DNA from: JALZHR01 sp036389695 | GTDB taxonomy: Bacteria > Acidobacteriota > Blastocatellia > Pyrinomonadales > Pyrinomonadaceae | DNA length: 12,953 nt | Assembly: GCA_036389695.1 (NCBI GenBank) | Contig: DASVWG010000176.1 | Coordinates: 1-12,953, forward strand | Direction of reading: 5' to 3' | Part shown: piece after piece, positions 5,861-12,953 of the stretch | Position numbering within the stretch: the first letter of the stretch is position 1 | Layout: every line of letters starts with the position of its first letter | Program-made: the position numbers and the translations under genes | Notes under the pieces: generated by a model | Databases searched by the model: none | The model's input: the letters and a program-made list of their open reading frames with translations, nothing else | What the model was told of the DNA's origin: nothing

Positions 5861-8677
5861 CAGATTATCTTTAATCAGAATCAAATCGCTGTTGAAGATG
5901 CCGCGCACGATGTAGAGGCGCTTGCCGTCGTTTGCCCAGTCGAAATTCAGGATATTGCCGGAATTAAAATTGGTCAGTTGTTTCGGCTTGCCGTTACTCG
6001 CGTCGACGGCAAAATCGAAAATATTCGGCACGCCCTGCATTCCCATATAAGTCAGATTTTTGCCGTCTTTCGACCAGCGATAATTCCAGCTCATATTTTC
6101 GATTTTTACTTCGCGCGGCGGCTGAACATTCGTTTCTTTTATCTCGGCGATTTTCAAAACGTTCTGAAACGTCAGATTTTTCGCGTCGAAAAGCTGCGTC
6201 GTAAAAGCCAGCCGCTTTCCGTCACCGGAAACTTTCGGAAACGCGTCGTTCGTCTGATTTTCGGCAAAAAGCGGTTGTTCTTCGCCGCCGTCGAGCGAAA
6301 TTTTCATCAATTTCGCTTTCATAATATGATCCAGACGGCGCTCGAAAACGATGGTTTTGTTGTCGGGCAAAACCTGCGGGCGGAAATCACCGCTCGAAGC
6401 CTGTCTGGTTAATTGAACGGCGTTTTTTCCGTCCAGGTCGGCTTTCCAGATTTTCCAGCCGTCCTGCGTGTTCGAGCTGAAAACGAGAAATTTCCCGTCC
6501 GGGCTGATTGCCGGGTGAATGCGGTCGCCGCCTTCCTGCATCAAAACTTTTTCGTTTCTGCCTTCTTCGTCCATCGTCCAGAGATTGGTGCGCGTGCCTT
6601 CGGTTTTGGCAAACAAAATTCGCCCGTCCGGCAAGTGCGTCAAACCGCCGACGCCCTGCAGCATACGATTTTCCGAAACGACCTGCGTCATTTCCTTGTT
6701 CTGCGGGTTAAACGTCCAGAGGCTGGAAATAATATCGACTTTCGAAGCCGCAATCGTCGCGCCGTCAGCCGAAAGACTCATCACCGAATAACCGCTCGAA
6801 TCGCTGGTGATTTGTCTCGCCTGCTGTTCGGGAAAGGAGAAAAACCAGATTTGCTTCTGGTCCTGCAAATTCGCTTTCGCCAGAAAATAAAAGCCTGATT
6901 TGTCTTTCAGCCACGAAAAAGAGCCGAGATTCATCCACGTTCGCTCGCCGAACTGGCGAAAGCTTTTGTCCTTGAGCGAAACGAGCAGGATTTTTCCTTC
7001 AAACGAATCGTCGCCGAACATTTTGGTAATCGAGCCGACCACCATTTCTTCGCCGCCCGGCGACCACGCGACTTCGGAAAAACGCGTCTCGCCGCTCGTC
7101 GGCGTATCAATCAAAACTTCCGGATTCGAGCCGTCCGCGTTAGCGAGATAAACCGCGCTGCTTCCTTTCTCGACGTCGTGGCGAACGAAGGCGAGACGTT
7201 TCCCGTCGGGCGAAATGCTGACTTTCGAATCGACATCGACGATGATTTTTTTCGACGCGCCGCCGAGCGTCGGAATTTGATAAAGCGTGCCGACGCCTTT
7301 ATCGTTCAGCGTGTAGTAAATATAATCGCCGTCGGGCGAAAAAGTCGGCTGCTGAAAACCGAGATTCGTCGGCGGCACAATCTGCACGTTGCTGCCGGTC
7401 GCAATCTGGCGGACGACGAGACTGCGCATATTGTTTTCGTTATTGACGTAAGCGACGTATTTTCCGTCCGGCGCGATTGCCGGCACGCTGGATTTACCGT
7501 TTTCCGTCAGTCGCGAAATCTGCACGCTGTCGAACCTGGTCGCAATGTCTTTCGGCGCAAACGGCTGGTAATACCACGCGCCGAAAGCCAGCGCCGCCGC
7601 CAATCCCAAAATTATCAACGGCAGAAAACGCCAGCTCGCGCGCGGGCGCGCCGACGAATAAACCGGCATCTGATTGGCTTCCGTTTTTTTTCTGGCGCGC
7701 AGGTTTTCCGCCGACGTCGTGTCGTGAATCAGCGTTTTGTTTTCGCCCGTGCTGATGCGCCCGAAAGCCGCCGTTTTGACGTTGTAAGCGGTAAATTTCC
7801 GCGTCCGGTTTTCCGCGTCGCCGTGTTCGAATTTGTAGCGCAAATCTTTTAAATCCAGCGCCAAATCCTTAATGTTCTGATAACGGTCGTCGGCTTTTTT
7901 CCGCAAGGTTTTGCGGACAATCCACTGCAATTCTTCGGGCACGTCTTCGACGAAAGCGTCGAGCGGCTCCGGCTCGACGTGAATCAGCGCGGCGAGCGAA
8001 TCGCTGACCGTTTCGCCCGCAAACGGATTTCTGCCCGTGACCATTTCGTAAAGCACGACGCCCAGACTCCAGATATCGGTTCGCTCGTCAACTTCTTTGC
8101 CGCGCGCCTGTTCCGGCGACATATAGCTGACGCTGCCCATCACCATTCCGGCTTGCGTCGTCACCATCTGCAAGGTTTGGTCTTCCGCGCCGGTCGTCGG
8201 ATTAGCGGACAATTTCGCCAGCCCGAAATCGAGAATCTTCACGTAACCGTCGCGCCGAATCATTATATTTTCCGGTTTGATGTCGCGGTGCTTGATATGC
8301 GCTTCGTGCGCGACGGCGAGCGCCGAAGCGACCTGCTCGGCAATCGTCACCGCGTCGAAAACCGTCAAATCATTTTTTTCGAGCTTCTGCCGGAGCGTTT
8401 CGCCGTCGATATATTCGGTCGCGATAAAAAGCAGCTCGTCGTCTTCGGCGATTTCGTAAATGGTGATAATGTTCGGGTGATTCAGCGCGGACGCGGCGCG
8501 CGCTTCCTGTTTGAAACGCTGGACGCGTTCCAGATTACAGCAAAACTCGGCGGGCAAAACTTTCAGCGCCGCCGGACGGTCAAGCTCTAAATCGTGAGCC
8601 AGAAAGACTTCGCCCATTCCGCCCGCGCCGATTTTTTTGCGAATTTCGTAACGTCCGAGTTTTGCGCCGCTTTCCAT
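5855..8677 (-). CDS. Transmembrane Ser/Thr protein kinase with TolB-like beta-propeller
   Basis: A 940-residue PknB-type kinase. The kinase domain (about 10-280) is intact: glycine loop GAGGMGEV (17-24), lysine K39 (ALKV), E58 in helix C, HRDIKPEN (130-137), DFG (150-152), SPE in place of APE (187-189) and DIWSLGVVLYE. A basic linker leads to one membrane segment (about 350-369). A long outer domain follows (about 380-940), built of repeated PDGKxxxY/F blades (for example APDGKYVAYV, SPDGDYIYY, SPDGKRLAF, SPDGKFLVF), as in TolB/WD40-like PD40 propellers. The propeller would face the periplasm and could sense a ligand or bind a protein; targets are unknown. The ATG at 8677 has a GGCGGAAG site just upstream. 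This kinase-propeller layout is abundant in Acidobacteriota. The promoter was not clearly identified. Confidence 0.95.
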   Translation of the reverse strand: MESGAKLGRYEIRKKIGAGGMGEVFLAHDLELDRPAALKVLPAEFCCNLERVQRFKQEARAASALNHPNIITIYEIAEDDELLFIATEYIDGETLRQKLEKNDLTVFDAVTIAEQVASALAVAHEAHIKHRDIKPENIMIRRDGYVKILDFGLAKLSANPTTGAEDQTLQMVTTQAGMVMGSVSYMSPEQARGKEVDERTDIWSLGVVLYEMVTGRNPFAGETVSDSLAALIHVEPEPLDAFVEDVPEELQWIVRKTLRKKADDRYQNIKDLALDLKDLRYKFEHGDAENRTRKFTAYNVKTAAFGRISTGENKTLIHDTTSAENLRARKKTEANQMPVYSSARPRASWRFLPLIILGLAAALAFGAWYYQPFAPKDIATRFDSVQISRLTENGKSSVPAIAPDGKYVAYVNNENNMRSLVVRQIATGSNVQIVPPTNLGFQQPTFSPDGDYIYYTLNDKGVGTLYQIPTLGGASKKIIVDVDSKVSISPDGKRLAFVRHDVEKGSSAVYLANADGSNPEVLIDTPTSGETRFSEVAWSPGGEEMVVGSITKMFGDDSFEGKILLVSLKDKSFRQFGERTWMNLGSFSWLKDKSGFYFLAKANLQDQKQIWFFSFPEQQARQITSDSSGYSVMSLSADGATIAASKVDIISSLWTFNPQNKEMTQVVSENRMLQGVGGLTHLPDGRILFAKTEGTRTNLWTMDEEGRNEKVLMQEGGDRIHPAISPDGKFLVFSSNTQDGWKIWKADLDGKNAVQLTRQASSGDFRPQVLPDNKTIVFERRLDHIMKAKLMKISLDGGEEQPLFAENQTNDAFPKVSGDGKRLAFTTQLFDAKNLTFQNVLKIAEIKETNVQPPREVKIENMSWNYRWSKDGKNLTYMGMQGVPNIFDFAVDASNGKPKQLTNFNSGNILNFDWANDGKRLYIVRGIFNSDLILIKDNLK

Positions 8678-8826
8678 AAAAACTTCCGCCAGTTTGTAAA
8701 GTCGCTTTATTAAACGAGTGAGAACCCGAAAAAGTTTAAAAAGTTTCGGTAAAAAGTTGCAAAGTCTTTGTTAAAAAGAAAGGCAAAAAGCATCGTCAAA
8801 ATACTTTTCGCCCGCTTGAAGATAAT

Positions 8827-8915
8827 GGCAGAAACGCGACAGTGATGGAGCGTGTTCAATTTGAGTAATTCGATACTTAAGCTTTGACACGCTCGTTCAC
8901 ACTCGCGTTTCTGCC
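8827..8915. other. Long, almost fully paired 89-base palindrome downstream of sucC
   Basis: Nested complementary blocks are: 8827-8839 with 8903-8915 (13 bp); 8842-8845 with 8897-8900 (4 bp); 8848-8855 with 8887-8894 (8 bp); 8857-8859 with 8884-8886 (3 bp); and 8861-8867 with 8874-8880 (7 bp, one G-U), closing a 6-base loop. The two interruptions flanking the 4-bp block are symmetric 2x2 internal loops. It starts 15 bases past the sucC stop on the minus strand. No adjacent T-run follows, so it is not a canonical intrinsic terminator. Options are a 3'-UTR stabiliser, a structured small RNA or a miniature palindromic element. Confidence 0.75.
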
Positions 8916-8929
8916 TGTTCCATAAAGCT

Positions 8930-10099
8930 CTAGCTGTTGGCTTTCGCCGCCGCGACGACTTTTTCCGCCGCGTCGCGCATTCCGTCCGCCGAGATGATGC
9001 CCATGCCGGATTCGTTCAGCACGCGTTTGCCTTCTTCGACATTTGTGCCTTCGAGCCGCGCGACAATCGGAATCGAAACGCCCAAGTTTTTCGCCGCCGC
9101 GACGACGCCGTTGGCGACCATATCGCAGCGCACGATGCCGCCGAAAATATTAATCAAAACGGCTTTCACGTTTTCGTCGGCGAGCAGTATGCGAAAGGCG
9201 TTTTCGACGCGTTCCTGCGAAGCGCCGCCGCCGACGTCGAGAAAGTTTGCCGGCTCGCCGCCCGCGTGCTTGATGATGTCCATCGTCGCCATCGCCAGTC
9301 CCGCGCCGTTGACCATACAGCCAATGTTGCCGTCGAGCTTGATGTAGTTTAAATCGAATTTCGAGGCTTCGATTTCGAGCGGTTCTTCCTCGTCCAAATC
9401 GCGCAGCGCGGCGTAATCTTTGTGACGGTACATCGCATTGTCATCGAAATTAACTTTCGCGTCCAGCGCGATAAGGCGATTGTCTTTCGTCAGCAGAAAC
9501 GGGTTGATTTCCAGCAGGGACGCGTCCATTTTTTCATACGCTTCATAAAGCTTTATCATAAACTGCGCCGCCTGATTAATTAATTCGTTCGGCAATCCTA
9601 AACCGAATGCCAGTTTTCGCGCCTGAAACGGGCGAAGCCCGACAGCCGGGTCAATCGTTTCCTTTAAAATCAGCTCCGGCGTTTCTTCGGCGACCTTTTC
9701 GATGTCCATTCCGCCCGCCGACGAAGCCATAAACGTATTTCTGCCCGTCACGCGGTCGAGCGTCAGCCCGAGATAAAATTCGCGGTCAATCGGCAGACCT
9801 TCTTCAATCAGAAGCGTTTTGACCTCGCGTCCTTCCGGTCCGGTTTGATGGGTCACCAGCATCATTCCGAGTATCTCGTCGGCGAGCTTTCGGGCTTCTT
9901 CCGTCGATTTGGCGATTTTCACGCCGCCGCCTTTGCCGCGCCCGCCCGCGTGAATCTGCGCTTTGACGACCGTCACGTCGGTTCCGAGCTCGCGCGCCGC
10001 CGCTTCGGCTTCTTCCGGCGTGCGGGCGACGATGCCGCGCGGAACTGCGACGCCGTAATTTTTTAATAATTCCTTGCCTTGATATTCGTGAATTTTCAT
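8930..10099 (-). CDS. sucC: Succinyl-CoA synthetase (ADP-forming) beta subunit
   Basis: The 389-residue product matches the usual SucC length (E. coli 388). With SucD it converts succinyl-CoA, ADP and phosphate to succinate, CoA and ATP in the TCA cycle, in the cytoplasm. The N-terminal ATP-grasp domain has MKIHEYQGKELL, GGRGKGGGVK (52-61) and the EINPF loop (197-201). N199 and D213 (ALDAK) coincide with the magnesium ligands known in the E. coli enzyme. The C-terminal ligase domain has GNIGCMVNGAGLAMATMD (257-274), LDVGGGA and INIFGGIVRCD (316-326). The ATG at 10099 has a nearby AGG, at short spacing. The usual partner sucD does not follow: downstream lie a palindrome and the kinase. The upstream leader shares sequence with the leader of the neighbouring gene at 10821 through the tandem duplication. 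Confidence 0.97.
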   Translation of the reverse strand: MKIHEYQGKELLKNYGVAVPRGIVARTPEEAEAAARELGTDVTVVKAQIHAGGRGKGGGVKIAKSTEEARKLADEILGMMLVTHQTGPEGREVKTLLIEEGLPIDREFYLGLTLDRVTGRNTFMASSAGGMDIEKVAEETPELILKETIDPAVGLRPFQARKLAFGLGLPNELINQAAQFMIKLYEAYEKMDASLLEINPFLLTKDNRLIALDAKVNFDDNAMYRHKDYAALRDLDEEEPLEIEASKFDLNYIKLDGNIGCMVNGAGLAMATMDIIKHAGGEPANFLDVGGGASQERVENAFRILLADENVKAVLINIFGGIVRCDMVANGVVAAAKNLGVSIPIVARLEGTNVEEGKRVLNESGMGIISADGMRDAAEKVVAAAKANS

Positions 10100-10110
10100 A
10101 ACCTGTTTGT

Positions 10111-10614
10111 TTGAATAAATTGAATTGTAGAAATCTTCAAAAAAGTTTATCTTGTCCGGTGGGCAAAAAGCAAAGGCAGCCCGTTTCCGAACTGCCTTTG
10201 CAAGCTCGATTTAAAATTTACAATTCAGCAGCTGGCGACAGTCGTATCGACCTCAATGCCGAAAAGCTTCCACTCTTTCCCTTCAGGCAGCCATTTCAAA
10301 ACGAATTTTACCGGGCGCGGGTTGACGTCGTAGCAGCCTTCGGCAATCAGCTTTTTCGCGCCTTTGTCTCGCCTGACCGCCGGTCTGGGCGTATAAATGG
10401 GGTTGTTTGAGCCTATTTCGCTGATGTCTACTTTCTTCTCGATAAATTCGCCGAAAACCTCGTTAAATCTTTCGGGCGTGACTTGTTTTTGCCAGATTTT
10501 CGAGATTTTCGAATAGAAGTCGGTAAAGTCGCCCATTTCGACGGCGGCATTAAAGTCCATCAGCGCCGTGCGCGTCATTTCCCGCATTTCCTTCGTGCCC
10601 GGCACCTGGTATTT
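10111..10614. repeat. Tandem duplication, copy 1 (partner 10840-11343)
   Basis: This stretch pairs with 10840-11343 at a constant offset of 729 bases. It covers the shared C-terminal coding domain and the stop. It also covers the terminator region and a leader segment (AGTTTATCTT and GAATAAATTGAAT, both conserved in the same order). The coding parts align without gaps over 129 residues, with about 94 identical by hand count. Confidence 0.8.
10165..10201 (-). terminator. Rho-independent terminator after the 10225-10821 gene
   Basis: Read on the minus strand, GCAAAGGCAG (10201-10192) and CTGCCTTTGC (10179-10170) form a perfect 10-bp stem around a 12-base loop, followed at once by TTTTT (within 10165-10169). 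It lies 24 bases after the stop codon. It separates this gene from sucC, so sucC should have its own promoter in 10100-10164. Confidence 0.85.
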
Positions 10615-10821
10615 CGACGCGTCGGCTTTCGCTCCCGACGCTGACTTTGGCGGCTTCGGTTTCGGCTTCGGCTTACGGCTTACGCGTCCGGTTTTTGCAA
10701 TCTTACCGGTCTGGAAGGATGTAATAACGGCGTTTTTATTAATTGCTTCGACACTCGAAGAAAGCCCTGCTGCTGCGGTCAGCGCGCAGCAAACAAGTAA
10801 TATTTTTCCCGAAATTCGCAT
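10225..10821 (-). CDS. Predicted secreted protein with duplicated C-terminal domain (copy A)
   Basis: A 198-residue protein. A Sec-type signal peptide (about 1-26, probable cleavage after SSVEA) is followed by a basic, proline-lysine rich linker (about 49-60, KPKPKPKPP). The C-terminal domain (70-198) is shared with the next gene upstream. It has helical start motifs (ALMDFNAAVEMGDFTDFYSKIS), a TPERFNEVF helix and two late strands (PVKFVLKW, EWKLFGIEVD). This pattern resembles NTF2/SnoaL-like folds, a tentative reading. Cys163 and the terminal Cys198 are conserved in both copies and may form a disulfide. The ATG at 10821 has a GAGG about 12 bases upstream. The function is unknown. The gene ends at a strong terminator. 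It appears to be a shortened paralogue lacking the N-terminal domain of the upstream copy. Confidence 0.85.
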   Translation of the reverse strand: MRISGKILLVCCALTAAAGLSSSVEAINKNAVITSFQTGKIAKTGRVSRKPKPKPKPPKSASGAKADASKYQVPGTKEMREMTRTALMDFNAAVEMGDFTDFYSKISKIWQKQVTPERFNEVFGEFIEKKVDISEIGSNNPIYTPRPAVRRDKGAKKLIAEGCYDVNPRPVKFVLKWLPEGKEWKLFGIEVDTTVASC

Positions 10822-10839
10822 ATCTCACAAACCTCGTAT

Positions 10840-11343
10840 TCGAATAAATTGAATCACAAAAAATCGGGACGAGTTTATCTTTTCGACGCGCAAAAAGCAA
10901 AGGCAGCCCGTTTTCCGAACTGCCCTGGTAAAGCTCGATTTAAAATTTCCGTTTTAGCAGCTGCTTTCGGTCGTATCGACCTCGATGCCGAAAAGCTTCC
11001 ACTCTTTCGCCTCGGGAATCCATTTCAGCGTGAATTTCACGGGACGCGGGCTGACATCGTAACAGCCTTTGGCAATTAGTTTTTTCGCGCCTTTGTCCAT
11101 TTCGACCGCCGGGTCGGGCGAATATTCCGCGTCGCGGTTGCTGACACCGCCAATGTCCACTTTCTTCGAGATAAATTCGCTGAAAACCTGATTAAATCTT
11201 TCGGGCGTGGTTTGTTTCTGCCACACTTTCGAGATTTTTGAATGGAAATCGGTAAAATCGCCGCCCTGTACGGCTTCGTTGAAATCCAACAGCGCCTCGC
11301 GCGTCATTTCCTGCATTTCCTCGTCGCCCGGCACTTCGTATTT
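10840..11343. repeat. Tandem duplication, copy 2 (partner 10111-10614)
   Basis: This is the second copy of the 729-base-offset duplication. The coding domain and stop, the terminator remnant and the leader blocks occur in the same order as in copy 1. The coding part is the better preserved; the intergenic part keeps short blocks only. Confidence 0.8.
10892..10925 (-). terminator. Decayed copy of the duplicated terminator after the 10954-11814 gene
   Basis: This is the duplication counterpart of the terminator at 10165-10201. One arm, GCAAAGGCAG (10897-10906), and the following T-run on the minus strand (10892-10896) are kept. The other arm has drifted, so only five pairs (GGCAG/CTGCC, 10902-10906 with 10920-10924) remain. 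Termination is probably weak, allowing read-through into the gene at 10821. Confidence 0.5.
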
Positions 11344-11814
11344 CGCGGCGTTGGATTTGGTCGTCGAACTCGTCTTTTCTTTCTTGTTCGAGTTCTCGGA
11401 TTTATTATCCGACGAAGTATTCGTATCGGCGACGTTAAAACCGCCTTTGCGCTTGTAGGTGATGCCGTTCAGCTTCATCGTATCGCCCTGCGGCGGCGAA
11501 TCGATTTTTAAGGTTTCGCCGATGCCGAAGAACGTAATGCTGATGGTTTTATCGGCTTCGTTGACTTCAGCCGTGCCGCCGTCAACTTTTTTGCCGCCCG
11601 AATGATAATCGCCGGTGCCGTCGGCGCGAATCGCAAGCGTCGAGCCGTCCTGACCCTGCCATTCGCCTAAGAATGCCGCCGGAATCGGTTTCGCGTCCTT
11701 GCTTTTGCCGCTGCCGAAACAACCCAGACCGACGAAAGCAAATAAACATAAAACGAGCAGAACGTTGTATTTAGCGCTTCTGCCGACAAAGATTTTGCCC
11801 ACAAAATTTTTCAT
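10954..11814 (-). CDS. Predicted two-domain lipoprotein with duplicated C-terminal domain (copy B)
   Basis: A 286-residue protein. The lipobox VGLGC puts the lipidated cysteine at residue 32. Next comes a small beta-rich domain (about 43-123, with FLGEWQGQDGSTLAIRADGTGDY), which could be a lipocalin-like or similar barrel; the family was not recognised. A low-complexity Ser/Asn/Lys linker (about 128-157) follows. The last 129 residues (158-286) repeat the C-terminal domain of the next gene downstream, including Cys251 and the final Cys286. The ATG at 11814 has an excellent AGGAAAG site upstream (11819-11825). A TATAGT box on the minus strand (11858-11863) may be its -10 element, but no good -35 was found. 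It probably sits in the envelope. It is likely cotranscribed with the shorter paralogue, since the terminator between them has decayed. Confidence 0.87.
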   Translation of the reverse strand: MKNFVGKIFVGRSAKYNVLLVLCLFAFVGLGCFGSGKSKDAKPIPAAFLGEWQGQDGSTLAIRADGTGDYHSGGKKVDGGTAEVNEADKTISITFFGIGETLKIDSPPQGDTMKLNGITYKRKGGFNVADTNTSSDNKSENSNKKEKTSSTTKSNAAKYEVPGDEEMQEMTREALLDFNEAVQGGDFTDFHSKISKVWQKQTTPERFNQVFSEFISKKVDIGGVSNRDAEYSPDPAVEMDKGAKKLIAKGCYDVSPRPVKFTLKWIPEAKEWKLFGIEVDTTESSC

Positions 11815-11899
11815 ATTTCTTTCCTTTTTTTAATTATCTTGATGAACTTGTTTTGAAACTATACCTTTTTTCGAGACGTTTACTGCCGATGCTTTTTGC

Positions 11900-12802
11900 T
11901 CAATCCCTGCGCCATTTTTGCAGCAGTTCGCTCCAGCTTTGCGCCATTCGCTCGTATTCGTTCGGACAGCGGGCGGCGCGCGATTCGGGCAGATACTTCT
12001 GGCTGACGAAATAATTATATTTCGTCGTGTTCGAACCGTAAATCATACATAAAGTATTATAAAAACGCTGTTCCTGCAAAAGGTGCTCGTCAGAAAAATC
12101 CGTTTCCGCCGGATTTTTTTGTTTGGATTCAATGTGAAAAGCGTCGGCGGCAGCCAGCACGGCGCGAATTCCGTCTTCGCCCATTTCTTCCAGACAAATG
12201 TAGGTCGAGCAGCGGTCGGCGGCGTCTTCCTCGCTGCCGGTAATCGGCAGTTTATAAGCGTCAATCAAAGCGTGTCCGAGCTCGTGCAGAAAAGCGAAGC
12301 GCACGGCGTCAAACATTTTTTCGTCCGCATCGCGCTCGCCGCTGCCTTCGCTGCGAAAAAGTTTATAAAAATGTTCCATCAGCTCGTAACAAATCGTTAT
12401 CGAGCGGTCGGCGGAATCGTAAATCGCGTTGACCTCGCCGCAGTCTTTCGTCCGCAGAGCGATGTCATACGGCAAAATCAAAGAATGATTCAGCGTGTCA
12501 GCCGCTTTTTCCAGCAGTTTTTCCTCTTTGACCTTGCGGTCAAGCTCGGCGTAGCGCGAGTTTTTCACGCCCTGATGCTCGACGATAAAATCGCCCGCGT
12601 CTTCCTGCTTATATTTTTTTTCGGCGGCGCTCGTCGCCAGCGGCGGCTGCGTCGTATTGACTTGCGGCGCGAGCGGTTTATTCTGGATTTCGTTTTTATT
12701 CGATTGCAGCACGCAGCCCGCGACAACCAGAAACAGCCCGAGCACGCCGAGCAGGTTGAAAAAATTTCGCGGCAAAAATTTTAAAGCAGGTTTGAAAGAC
12801 AT
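11900..12802 (-). CDS. DUF4344-like putative metallopeptidase lipoprotein
   Basis: I chose the ATG at 12802 (300 residues); an in-frame TTG nine bases upstream is the alternative, and neither has a clear ribosome binding site. A hydrophobic segment ends in the lipobox VAGC (Cys30), so it is a predicted lipoprotein. A polar linker follows. The catalytic-looking part has HELGH (173-177), an HExxH zinc motif, then GSEEDAADR (190-198), whose acidic residues could supply the third zinc ligand. This spacing and the preceding ICYELMEHF stretch fit the DUF4344 putative metallopeptidases. Cysteines at about 121, 138, 198, 203, 252 and 279 could form disulfides in the periplasm. The substrate is unknown. 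The gene at 11814 starts 85 bases downstream on the same strand, so a short operon is possible. Confidence 0.85.
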   Translation of the reverse strand: MSFKPALKFLPRNFFNLLGVLGLFLVVAGCVLQSNKNEIQNKPLAPQVNTTQPPLATSAAEKKYKQEDAGDFIVEHQGVKNSRYAELDRKVKEEKLLEKAADTLNHSLILPYDIALRTKDCGEVNAIYDSADRSITICYELMEHFYKLFRSEGSGERDADEKMFDAVRFAFLHELGHALIDAYKLPITGSEEDAADRCSTYICLEEMGEDGIRAVLAAADAFHIESKQKNPAETDFSDEHLLQEQRFYNTLCMIYGSNTTKYNYFVSQKYLPESRAARCPNEYERMAQSWSELLQKWRRD

Positions 12803-12873
12803 ATTTCGCAACCGCAGATTGACGGTTGGATTGTGCTGATTTTGCGATTAGATGTCAATGCGAAATTAAGATG

Positions 12874-12923
12874 AACAAGGATAAACGTAAATTCAAACAG
12901 GATGGACAGGATAGACAGGATAA
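12874..12923. repeat. 9-bp tandem repeat (ACAGGATNN) in the upstream intergenic region
   Basis: Three successive 9-base units occur: ACAGGATGG (12897-12905), ACAGGATAG (12906-12914) and ACAGGATAA (12915-12923). A diverged relative, AACAAGGATAAAC, lies at 12874-12886. Intergenic repeats of this AACAGGATNGACAGGAT kind are known from many bacterial genomes; this is recollection, not a search. No promoter for the metallopeptidase gene was convincingly found in 12803-12953. Confidence 0.7.
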
Positions 12924-12953
12924 AAAATCAAAAAGCAAAGTTTTGAATTTTTC

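Noticed and set aside
5813..8590. Several long + strand frames opposite the kinase (5813-6412, 6413-6898, 7178-7852, 7979-8590)
   Set aside because: The minus strand encodes an uninterrupted, fully motif-bearing kinase and propeller; the opposite frames show no family motifs.
8827..8915. Integron attC site or canonical intrinsic terminator
   Set aside because: The ends lack the attC core consensus, no integrase or cassette is present, and no T-run follows on either strand.
12083..12784. 233-residue + strand frame opposite the metallopeptidase
   Set aside because: Antisense shadow; the minus frame has a lipobox and HExxH motif.

Overview
The window looks like ordinary chromosomal DNA from an environmental Gram-negative bacterium, most likely an Acidobacteriota member of the Blastocatellia type. 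That placement is inference. It rests on the mix of a kinase fused to a TolB-like propeller, MacB-type permease pairs without an ATPase, an FG-GAP/VCBS protein tail, many small lipoproteins and moderate GC. No phage, IS element, CRISPR array, rRNA or tRNA was seen.

Layout. (1) 1-189: 3' end of an FG-GAP/VCBS-repeat surface protein. (2) 395-2924, + strand: two MacB/FtsX-type ABC permeases in tandem, 10 bases apart. (3) 3011-4414, - strand: a beta-CASP metallo-beta-lactamase protein (CPSF/RNase-like), convergent with the permeases. (4) 4622-4984, + strand: a stand-alone receiver-domain response regulator with a recognisable promoter and a textbook terminator. (5) 5132-5725, + strand: a small lipoprotein starting at GTG. 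(6) 5855-8677, - strand: a transmembrane Ser/Thr kinase with an extracytoplasmic beta-propeller. (7) 8930-10099, - strand: sucC without sucD. (8) 10225-10821 and 10954-11814, - strand: two secreted proteins sharing a C-terminal domain through tandem duplication. (9) 11900-12802, - strand: a lipoprotein with a metallopeptidase HExxH motif.

How the genes work together. Apart from the permease pair and perhaps the lipoprotein/duplicated-gene cluster, the window shows no obvious pathway. Most products act at the cell envelope: permeases, a membrane kinase with a sensor-like outer domain, three lipoproteins and one secreted protein. SucC belongs to the TCA cycle.

The most distinctive non-coding signal is a set of intergenic hairpins whose arms are arrays of short tandem repeats: 8-mers at 202-290 and 7-mers at 2932-3001 and 5742-5838. 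The two 7-mer elements share an identical 22-base arm and both lie between convergent genes. A separate 89-base, almost fully paired palindrome lies just downstream of sucC. A 729-base-offset duplication covers both the shared C-terminal domains and the intergenic DNA after them, including a terminator. I did not find convincing evidence of a new defence or mobile system.
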